The position numbers and the translations under genes are program-made. A stretch of DNA of 64,000 bases from the NCBI GenBank assembly GCA_947359465.1, contig OX375876.1, forward strand, positions 123,189,444 to 123,253,443. The letters are read 5' to 3'. Below are positions 29,001-41,000 of this stretch, piece after piece. The stretch's first letter is position 1. Every line of letters begins with the position of its first letter. The notes beneath the pieces were generated by a model, which saw only the letters and a program-made list of their open reading frames with translations, made no database searches and was not told the origin of the DNA. Origin of the DNA: Metellina segmentata (lineage: Eukaryota; Arthropoda; Arachnida; Araneae; Tetragnathidae).

Positions 29001-32000
29001 ATCTTAAAAATGTGCAGAAAAACTTGATAACTCACAGCCAAACTATAATAATAGGTTATCATAAATTGTAAATAGTATATTTATGATTTATATGATAATC
29101 TATTTTGCAATAATATATTCATAGTACTATTTTTATAATTTCATGTCCCATTTCCATCTTTTCCTCATCTTTTTCACATAATTTTAAATGTATCTGCTCT
29201 TGCAGATTCTGTGACCAAGCCACAGTTCTTGAATGTTCCGTCATATTCATCAAGCGAGAGCAAAAACTCTCCTGCACAGTCAACGAAAGAAGGATCCTTA
29301 TCAGAGCATTCAGACAATGAAATGTTTTACTCGCCTTGTGCAGATAATCCAAGAACTTCATTCACATTTGCAGAACCAGTGAACCTTTTCCTTGAAAGTA
29401 GCATATCTCATGACATTGATAGTAGATCACAAGAGTTAGTCAATGTTGGCATCGAATCGGCACCAAGCAAGGATTCTGAAGGATCGAACGATACTGTTAT
29501 TTTATCCAATAGTGATACCTCTAAGGATGACATGGATACCAGTGATGAAACTTCTGATAATTTAAAACAGGCAATTCCTGATGATCCATATCAGATCACA
29601 GAAGCTCCATTGGTTGAAGTGGCAAAACCTAGAAGGACTTTTGTTTTTAATAAAAATAGTGATACCTCAGACTCTATAGCCACATCTAAAAGCTCAGACC
29701 AAATGGACCTCAAATCAGAAACACCCATACAGGATATTCAAAGGGACCAAGAAATTTCTAATGATCCATATCAGATCACAGAAGCACCATTGGTCAAGCC
29801 TCCCAGAAAAACTTTTTTTTTTACAAAAAATATTCCCCATGCCACAGACTTGGAAAAGACAGTTAAAGGTCCAGAGCTTCAAACAATGGACCACAAACCT
29901 GATGAAGTTCTTGTAAATCCATCACCTCTGGCTACTCAAACTAATCTTCAAGAGTACATTTCTGATACTGTAAAGCATTCAGATTCTCACAGACTTTCAG
30001 AGATTCCGTTTGCATCAAAAAGTTTTCATAAAAAATTTAGTTTCACTAAAAATGTTCCCAGTGATCAGCAGGAAAAGACCAGTGGCAGCCAGTCTGAGGA
30101 AGTGACGTCCACAGCAAAAATGAGTAAAAGATCATCGCGTAGAACTTTTTTCTTTACTAGAAATGTCATATCTGTAGATACTTCTGTTCAAGAAGAAAGT
30201 CAACATTCCACACCTGAAGAGCAAATTTCAGAGGAAATGCAATCCTCAGAAAGTCAGTCCATTGCAAAAACTAAATATCTCACCAAAGAGGATGCTGAAA
30301 CTTATGAAGAGTTTTCTAAGTCTTTGAAACAAAGTAAGTGTGTACATGCAGTTGTATTTGTGTCAATTTTAAATTTGTGTGCAGTTAATTTTCATGAGTT
30401 CAATGGAGGGTTTAAAAACCAGAAATGAATAATTGGTATTTGAGATCGGTTAGAATTATCATTAGTGGAATATCGTTATGATTGTTCTTGGGTATGATGT
30501 TTGATTATTTTAGCTTTATTTTTTAAGCAATTGATATGATGGCAATTGTTGCATGTTGCCAATAGTGGTAGCTTCTTTGATATCCAATTGTTGCCCTCCA
30601 CTCAGTAAGTTTAGGCACCCCTGATTCACTTGGGAAGTGAAAGCTGGCTGCTTTCCCGTTTCAACCAAATTTTTGGCAGGAAATTTGTTTTTAAAAAAAA
30701 GTTGCTTTTTATTGCCTTTACTAAAGCAATAACTATCATTTCAAAAATGCAATTAAACACAGCTCACAAAAGAAAAACTGGAATTTAAGTTCTGTATTGA
30801 GAATGCAGTCACTAATTTGCACCAAAAGGATTTTCATTTTAAATTAAACTTTGTTGCAAACCTTTTTCTTTAATTTTTAGTGTAAAATTTCAAACCAAAT
30901 TTTGTTTTAAATTTTATGCTAATTGAAGCAGTGGAATTTGAATTTTCATCACAAATTTCTATGTTAAATTGACTAAGCCACAAAGTTACTCTACAAGATT
31001 TCAACAATATTTATGCACCATATAGTATCATGAATCATTTTCAATAGTTTGTGTGTAAACTTCATTCTCTATAATAGAGTTGGTAATATGTTTGGTTTTA
31101 CAGATTTTTCAGAATCGGGAATCATGCAGGAAACGGATGCAAAGGTATTTGCTAGTTTTTATTTAATGTTTTACTATTTTGTTAGTGTAAAATGAATTTT
31201 TGTGATCAAGTAAGAATGTAAAAAATTACTCTTAATTTTCTATTCATTTCATTTTTATTCAATAATTGTTTTTATTTCTACACTTACATAAGTTTCTATT
31301 TTAAGAAGGAATTCTTACTATAATTTTTGTTTTTAATTCTCTGGTAATTAATTAAATGTGGAGTTTAAAAACATCAATCTTTTGACTGATGTGTCTCTTG
31401 TTTTGCCACGTCACAATGCACTGTTTTATACTGGTTACTAGATTAATTTTCGGTTTGCAAACAACAGATCTCAATTTAGTATTGGTAGCTTAAAGGTCAC
31501 TTGCAACAAATGTTGCTGCTCTACAATTTCCATAGTGTGTGTATATATATACAGGGGTTGGACAAAAATATGGAAACACCTTGAAATGCATGCTTGAAAA
31601 GAAATGTTTAATCTAGTGAAATGTGTAGGTGGCGCTGGTGTTTTCACCTACTGATGCCACCTATACAAAGTCGCGCAGGTCAGTTGATGTCGGGGCACTG
31701 TTCTGTGAAGTCGTAATTGCATCATGTCAGAGCTAACAGACTTCGAACGTGGGCAAATTGTTGGAGCTCGTCTCGTGGGTGCTTCCGTAAGCAAGGTAGG
31801 CAAAGTGTTTAGTGTTTCAAGTGGTACTATATCTATTTATTTGAGAAGCGGAAAAATATCCGCTAAATCACAGCGTGGACGAACGTGTGTGTTGAGTGAT
31901 TGTGACAGACGATCATTAAGGAGGATTGTGACTTGAAAAAGCCCCATAAGCAGGGTATTTCTGACCGAGCAGCAATTCAAAAACCATTCAGCAGTAATGC

Positions 32001-35000
32001 TAATGCCTGTAACAGGAAAAAGTGGTGTTTAAGTCATAAAGCCTGGACTGTGGGGCAACGAAAGACAGTAATTTGGTCAGATGAGTCTTTTTTATCACTT
32101 CTGGCCGAGTTTACGTCTGGCAAACGCCATCACAAGCCTATAAATGCAGTCGAGTGAAACATGGCGGGGGTTCTGTGATGGTTTGGGCAGCCATATTGTG
32201 TTTTTCTGTCGGCCCCATGATTACTCTGCAAGGGCACATTAAGGCCAAGGAGTACGTGAACATTGTTCCCCAGTGGTGTCTTCCAAGACAACAAAGCCCC
32301 TGTTCACACAGCTCACATCGTCCAGGACTGGTTTTCTGATCACAAGGATGATTTGTAATCTCCCCTGGCCACCACAGTCACCAGACCTCAATATTATTGA
32401 ATTTTTGTGGTCTACATTGGAGAGGAGAGTGTACGATCGCTATCCACTGCCGGCATCGTTATCTGAACTTGCCACCATTTTACAGGAAGAATGTTCTAAG
32501 ATTTCCTTGGAAAGCATAAAGGAACTGTATTTATTCATTCCAAGAAGACTGCAAGCTGTTTTGAATGCCAACAGTTTTCCTACACCACATTAGGCAAGGG
32601 TTTATTTACGTGGTTTTATTTTGGGTGTTTCGATATTTTTGTCCAACCCATGTATATGTATATATGCAACCTAATTTTCACTGATCATTCATATAAGTTT
32701 GCTATGAGCTACATTGTATCATCAATATGATACTTGTGCACCTCATAACAGGCTTAATTCATGAATAAGTGCACAACAGACTGCCAGTATCATGTGTCTT
32801 GTAATAGTTGCAGTTATTCCCCAAAGGATTTGAATATTTTATCATTGTTAAATGAGGCTTAATATCTGAAACAAATTGTAATTATGAACTGAAATATTAG
32901 AAATTAGGGCACAACAGCTATCAGTGCAAGTCTGAAATCTTAGTGAACCTTCATATTTTCACTTGAAACATATATTTGCTGTACAAATGAAAATATTTTA
33001 TTTCAGACCCTATTAAGCAGTCCTACAGTTGTTGAGAGCAGTTTACTTCCAACTCCACAAGGCCAGAGCCAATCGAAAGACATCCATAAAAGTAGTGAGT
33101 TTTGTATTTGCACCTTTGTTACATATGGACAATTTTGAAATGCATTATATTTTATAGTTTTAAATACACTCTATAACAAAAAAATCGACCGACCAAGAAG
33201 GAGTTGTTGGATGGAGACAAAAATTGGTGGATAGGAAAATTATGTACAGAATAGAAAATGATTAGAATTTCAGAACAATTGAATGATTTATTTCAGAGTT
33301 ACAGTAACGAGCTCAATAAGGTGTTGACCCGCCTCTAGCCTGAATGCAAGCTGCCACACGGCATGGCATAGACCGATAAAGCTCCCAGATGGTCTCCTGC
33401 GGTATTTCTTGCCAAATTTACTCCAATTGTCGGACTACGTCATCAACATTCCCTACCGGATGCAGTCGCCTTCCCATCATATCCCAGACATGCTCGATGG
33501 GAGAGAGATCTGGTGATCTGGCTGGCCAGGGAAGTGTTTGACAAGCTTGATGACAGTTCATAGCAACATGTGCCGTATGTGGTCTGGCATTGTCTTGCTA
33601 AAAAAAAGCCCAAGGTACTGCGAAAGGAACGGTAGCAAAACAGGTCTCAGAATGTCGTCAACGTACCACTGTGCAGTAAGTGGGCTACCAAGGGAAATGG
33701 CACCCCAGACCATAACTCCTTGTTGAGGGCCCGTGTGGTGCGCAATAGTGAAAGCAGGATCGGCACGCTGCCCTGGGCGTCTCCAGACACGTCTTCGATG
33801 ATTGTCAGGACACAGTTGGAAGCGGGATTCGTCGCTAAAGACTATACGTTCCCAGTCAGCATCATTCCAGCCTGATCGAGCCAAGCACCACTGTAATCTG
33901 GCTCGACAGTGTGCTGTCGTGAGTGGCAGGTGGCGTAACGGTCTGTACGAGCGTGTAGATTTCGCTCTCTCAGCCATCTGTGAATGGTCATGGTGGAGAC
34001 TCGTGTGTGGGTCGCACGACAAATGGTTGATAGCGATGAATCAGGCGCTGTGACAGCTGATCTGACAATCACTATCCTTGCGATCTGTTGTGGCCCTACG
34101 TCGGCCGCTACCATCATGACGCTGAAATCTGCCATTGTCCACCCACTCTTGCCAGCATCTTCTAATCACCGCATCGCTTCGACTCACATGACGAGCAATT
34201 CTCCGATTTGCCCAACCTGTCTCTTTCAATCTAATGATACGACCTCTTTCAAACTCTGAAAGTTGCTCATAATGAGCTCGAATCCTGCGGCGAGGCATTT
34301 TTTCAGTCGTTGAAAGGTATCCTAAATCGCAATGCAGCAGAAATTTTTAACAACAGTTCAAGAACAACTCCTTATATACATCTGCTGGATGCGCAGTTCC
34401 GATGCGTTGGAGATCACACTATTCATTCATTGGACACCAAATTTTAATCATTTGCATATTTGGTCGAAACATTTCTGCAAATTAAATTTCAAAGCAATCG
34501 GATGATTCCTTCTTGGTGCATCGATTTTTTTGTTATAGAGTGTATATTAGAAAGCTGAAGGAAAATTAAAATCATGTTCTAGTTTTTCTTTGTCTTTTTA
34601 ATCCTTCAAGAGAGATCATGTTTTATGCTTCAACCTCATGTTATGAAGGGAAAACTGAATGTTGAAAATATTGTGTATATTATGTAAGACTCAAACATTT
34701 GTCCATGAATCTGATTCAGCCTAAGAATAGACCTACTGTGGATGTGTTTATAAAGATATAAATGATAGAAATAGTATTTAAAGTGTAAAATTTTAAAATT
34801 AAATATCCTATTTTAAATATTTATAATATACATTAATATATTGTAAAATGATATAATTAAAAAAATTATTATTTTGACATGTAAAATAAATTTTATGGTA
34901 TTAATTTTAAAAATTGAAAACATATTAGTAAAAGTGTTAAAATTTGCTTAGTAAATATTGTGTTATTAATTTTCAAAAGTAAACATTAAAAAAAAAATAT

Positions 35001-38000
35001 TTTTTAAATGTTGAGTTAAAAAAATAATACTCTGGTTCTTGAAAAATAAATCACAAAAAAAATTTAATCAAATAAAAATAATAACTGTTTTGGTATTGGG
35101 TATCAATTTAAAAAGAATGAAAAATAAAAAGCCTCAATTTGCATCAATGATGCAATTCAAATTTTAATTGTCTTTACTAAGTTATTTACTTTAGCGAACG
35201 ACACTGTACCATTCTTAGAATTCATTTATAAAATACAGTAAAACCATGATTATCTGAGTGTAATTGAGGTCAGCCCATATACCAGAAATTCTGATAATAC
35301 AGACATAACTCAAAACAGACTACGGAATACAGGGGAAATTTATTGTACTACTGGCAACTAGAACATTCATAAAGCAAGTTGAAAGAATAATCTATTCTCA
35401 GATATGTGCCACAGTATATATATATTTATTTATTTATTGTGATAATTGTATTTTAAATTTGAACATGAGATGGAACTTTTAAACTCCAGAAAAGTGCTAA
35501 ACGGACTTACAAATCTTCTAATTTTTTCTGTGTGGTATTTACTCTTAACATGTCTCTTATTTTGTGTTGCGTCATCAATTTAGTCCAGGTTAAACGCCTT
35601 GTTCTTTAAAAAGTGTTCTTAAAAGAGGAGGAAAGATAAAAACAAAAAGTGAAAGGGGGAAAAAAGCTGGTTAGCAAAACGTCCGCATTTGGGACTTTGT
35701 ACTGTTACTTTTTTTCCTTAATAAGTGAGAAAAGGTTGTAAATGATTGCAAAGTTTGCATATTAACTAAGCATGCACAAATGTCTTTTTAATTGCAGAAG
35801 AAAAGAGTGCCACAGTGGATACCGTAGATAAAATGGTTGGAACTACTCCAAAAGTTTCCAAGAAGAAAAAGACAAAAGGTACTTAAGCTTTTATTCTACA
35901 GACTTCATAAAATGGTTTCCTACCAAATGAAATAATTAGCAACTGCTAATTTTGAACCTTGATTAGATATAAAAAGTGGCATTGACGGCCAAGTTTTATT
36001 TTCAAACTTAACAGTAGCCAACATCACCCACTCCAACTTACCACGAAGGAGCTATTGGTAGGAAAGTTTACTGCAGCCTTCTTAAAATATTGCACTACTG
36101 GAATTTTTTTCCTTGTCCATTTTAAATGAATCTAAAGGTCTGCAGCAAGAATATTTGTTCTTTTACAAAACATTTTTGTTGTACACTCTGTTTGAGGGTA
36201 AGTGGCTTTTTCTGCTTACCATTCCATTATCATTGATAGCTTGTTGCCAACCTTGGTTGGAACCATTTATAGTTGGACAGTTGCTGTTTGTTGTCGTAGT
36301 GGCTAGCCCAATCTATTTGGTGTAAAAATTACTGCAGAGTTGCAATAATGAGTAAAAGCTTATCTTTTCAAATGCAAGTATAATTTTTCAATTGCATTTT
36401 ATTTTAGTTTTGATGTTGTATGCTTTTCAATAGGTAAATCTGCTCAGAAAATTGAATTCTCCTTTGCGGAACCCCATTCTCCTGCAGATTCTGAAAGTGA
36501 GTTCTTTCTTTATGCTTTCATTACTTTCTTATTTATTCTAAGAATTCATTAAAGAGATTAATCTTTGTATGAGATGCAATTTATTGATTATATGTATTGA
36601 TATTGATTATATGTATCACTTAAAACAAATGAATGGGACTTGGTACATTGTAAACTTTTTTGCTTTTGTATTTAAGTCAAATTTATTTGAATATCAGTAG
36701 AAAACCAAACAAATAGGTGAATAAAAAAGTGTTTCTGAAGAATAAGAAAATTAATTAAGAAAAGGAAAATTGCAAAAATGAATGAAGCAATCTTTATCTC
36801 TTACAAGCTCGTAACATTTGCTAACTTTCTGCATTAAAATTCACAGACACTGCCGGACTAGGTAATATATATATATATATATATATCAGTTAATCAATGA
36901 AGTAGGTATTTCTGCTTTGTATGATTTATTTTCTAGTCCCCCTGAGCATTATGAAATTTCCTTGAATTGTACTATTACTTTTGCTCAACCATACACTTAA
37001 TGAATAAATTAATTTATTGGTTGAAGTAATCCCAGGAAAGATTCTATTAGTCAAGAAGTCTAAAACTTGCTAAAAGGCATGCTTTAAAAACTGCAAGTTC
37101 CATGGTGGATTAACACGTTCATACTCTCAGTATTAAAGGATGTAATGCTAAAAACGGAATAAATACTTGTCCCTTGAAAATTTCAAAGGAATGTTTTACA
37201 GTTTTTGGGAAGGAGTCCCCTGTAGTTTTCTTTTGCTTACGTAACATTGAAAAAATCTTTGTCTTGACACAACATCACACCTGCCTTTTCCGGATTTTCT
37301 AGAATTCTTACAGGAAACCAATTCATTGTTTGGCAGCAAGTCATGTTAGTCTAATGATAAATTCCATACCAATCAACTTTTCCGTAAGTCTTCCAAAAAC
37401 ACTTGTTTTCCTGTCTTTGCATCTAAGTAGTAACTATTGTTAGGAGACGTTTGGGAGAAAACTTCAAGTGATGTGTCAATTTCAAAGTGTTGGTATCAAA
37501 CCGTGGCAAGCACCTCAGGAAAAGATCATGACGGGTTTTGCTTTGATTGGTAGATTGTCATAAAAGCCTTCTTTAGTGCAGGTCTAATTTTCAAGAGAAA
37601 CCATAAAATATTTCACTATAAAACACTCAAGAAAAAGTTGAATTGTTTGTTTTATTGTAGTGCCTTATTGAAGGGAGACTCCGAAGAGTACCAGCACCAC
37701 GACTAAAAGTCTATTGTACTACAACCCCTGCTGATCCACTAAGACCAATTGCCGAAATAAATTTCAGCATGTACCTGATTGGAATATTTGACAGTTCCCC
37801 CAAAGTTCGATACAATGGTATCCCAGATATTCAAATCGTTGGGCATGGTAATAATCACACTCACACCGAATGTGTATAGAACTGTCCTCTACCATCCGAC
37901 AACCTCTACATAATGGGTCCTCTATAACACCTATAATGTTGAGGTGTCTATTCAGGGTGCAGTGGAGGCCAGTAGCTACCCTGATTTCTTTTCTGCTCAA

Positions 38001-41000
38001 TTTCAGCAGTTCCCTCCATCTATCCGATTTAGATTGAGCTCTTTAGTTTGTCTTTGATCATTGAATTGAAGCCATGTACGGTAGGACTTGTCAAGGAGTA
38101 AACCCTTGATAGTCCCTATAACCACATTGTGAGGTAGACCCAAAACAGACTCTGGTCCAATAAATGGCATATCGGATCCACGTTTTGCTAATTGGTCTGC
38201 CATTTCATTACCCAAAATGACCAGGGACCCAGACAAGAGAAACTTTGTTTCTCTCAGTCAGATCCTCAAGCGCATTGTGACAATCCCACACTGCTTTTGA
38301 TGAATAGCAGTGACTCTGCAAGGGCTGCCTGGAGCTGTCAGAGAAGATTTTTATAACCCTCTTAACAACCCCCACTCCTACTGAGGCAGTTGTAAGTACG
38401 GGCAGAGATCGCTAGAACCTCAGCCTGATATACAGTGGTCAACTTACCCAAAGAGAAAGATAGCCTTATTTTTCTATTAAGACAAAAGGCACCTGAACCA
38501 GTGTCATGAGATGTTTTTGAACCATCTGTGTACCAAATTTCATCAGCTACCCGATCAGACTGGAGACAGATCTCCATTCCTCTCTGGTTGGAAAGATATT
38601 ATATTTGGCTATTGTTTTTGTGTATAATTGGCACCATTTTGTGTAAAATATTGCTAAATTGATTTATTTGAGTTCAAACTGTCTCATGCATATAACAGTA
38701 GAGAGCAGGGTTACTTTTTCCGTTTTGAATAGCATCTTAAAGCCCAATTTGACACAATTGCTGATGCTTGACAACTGCACAATTGGCACCATTTTGTGTA
38801 AAATATTGCTAAATGGATATCTTTGTGTTTGAACTGTCTCATGCATATAACAGTAGAGAGCGGGGTTACTTTTTCTGTTTTTAATTGCATCTTAAAGCCC
38901 AATTTGACACAATCGTTACTTAATTTGGCTCTTAATTATTTTTTTTCATTAATAATCACTTTTAGGCATTTTTACATTTATGACAGTATCATTTGGCTTT
39001 TATGGCATAAAAATATTCCAGAATTTTTTTTCTCAGTGATTGGCAAGTATGTAATGTAATAAATTTTTTCAACATCATTTATCTTAAACTACAGTTATTT
39101 AAAGTATTTTTGCTTTCTAGTTTTGACGGCGTTAGCGCAGTCACCAGAGCCTCCCCTCCCTTCGTTCATGTTCTCCCCTCCTCTCACACGAGGAAGACTG
39201 AGAAAAAAGCGACTGGACGAGACGATGGGAAGCTCCTTCTGTTCAATGGTGTCGGAAATGTCTTTCACAAAGCCCAAGACTCCTCCACCAGTAGACCCCA
39301 TATTGGAAGGTATCATCGTAGAAAGAAGTTTAGGAACTAAGAAAAAACAAAGACCTTCTAGTCATTCAAAATCTGCATCGAGAAGAAGCTCAATTAGAAA
39401 ATCCAAGTAAATATAGCTCTTAATTCTTTTTATTAATGTAAACAGTGCCGTAACTAGGCAGGTGCACCCGCACAGGGCCCACTTGGAACTACCACAAAAA
39501 AAAACTATCTGTGACGATTTTTGCTTTCTCTATGGCTTGTCTTTACAATACATAAAGGTTGCCGATTATAAAAATTGGCTCTACAGATCTTACAATTAAA
39601 ATATAGCAAAGATTTAAAAAAGTAAGAATTCACATGGGAAATTGAAAGTTTTAAGTTTTTTTATCAACTATTGCACAAGACTGATGCCGACCAACCAGTC
39701 TAGTGGTCAAGGTGTTGGCCTCTGGATCGAAAGGATGGTCCACCCACTGGGGGCTCCTTCACAAGTGACCACCACTTCCGGCCTTGTAGTGGCCAAGGAG
39801 AAGTCCTTAGTGCCCGCCATTGGAAGTACTGACTGTAGCTTCCGGCCTTGTAGTGGCCAAGGAAAAAATCCAGTGCCTGCCATTGAAAAAAAAAGTTTCA
39901 AGTAACGACTCAGACACAAAATATAGAAACTGCATCTCCGCTTAATATTCTACAGGCTCTTCATAATTTTGGTTTTATTGAGTCGTACCCAAATATCAAT
40001 GTCGTTCTTCGAATATTTCTAACTGTTCCCAGTTCTATTGTTTCGTGCAAGAGAAGTTTTAGCAAGTTGAAAATAATAAAAATTATTAAAGATCAACTAT
40101 CGGACAATAGCGATTATCCAATCGTTCTATTATTTCAATAGAATACAACATCGTTAAAAATATTAATTATGATGATGTAGTTAATGAATTTGCTGAAATA
40201 ATAGCTAATTAATTAAGGGGGCTAAATTCTAATTCTTTTTGGTTTGTGAAGGAAACTAACACCACGGGCAACTCTGTTATGGTTGTTATCCAACAGTCTA
40301 CAAATTCCCATTTGGTTTGCAAAGCAAACCAATAACCCCACAAAAGCAACTGGCACGGGCAACGCCGGGCTGTGGCTTGTCTTTTATATTTTTGCAAGAG
40401 AATGTAACGCCACGTCAACATTTGGGTTTAAAAAATAAACAGATTACGATTTCAGCGAAGGAAAGCAGAAAAATGAAACACATTTTGACTGGCATTGTTT
40501 AGTTATTTTTTGTAAAATCGGGATCGCTAAAGATAGATTGAAAATTTCAACAGATTTGAAATCTGCGGAAAATTTTACACCAGATTATTACCTTACATCA
40601 CAGGCAACGCTGCTAGTTACATTATAATTTTCCTGTAAATTTATAATGCATGCACTAGTCCCAGTGTGAAACTAGTGCGTTATACCATCTAGCATTACTT
40701 TAAGAATATTTCTATCCACTGGTTTTTAGGTCACTTAAGTCCGGAAATTGCACACCATGTAAAGGTTTTCTCTATTCTGGAAGCAGTCACTGAATGCCCT
40801 TCTTTCCTATATATACCCCTTCTTATCTTCTATAGTTACGAAATTGACATACTGTAAACACATGTCAAGTGACTAAATCATACTGATCAGCATCAACTAC
40901 ATCATTTGTAAAGACTTGTCTATGCTTGAAACTGTTAGTCATTAATCGTGAAGTGCTCAGCAGGATCGCAATTCCCTGAACTTTGGGAACGAACACCCCT

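Noticed and set aside
33538..34259. Plus-strand ORFs within the Tc3-like element
   Set aside because: The minus strand carries the transposase motifs; these are shadows.
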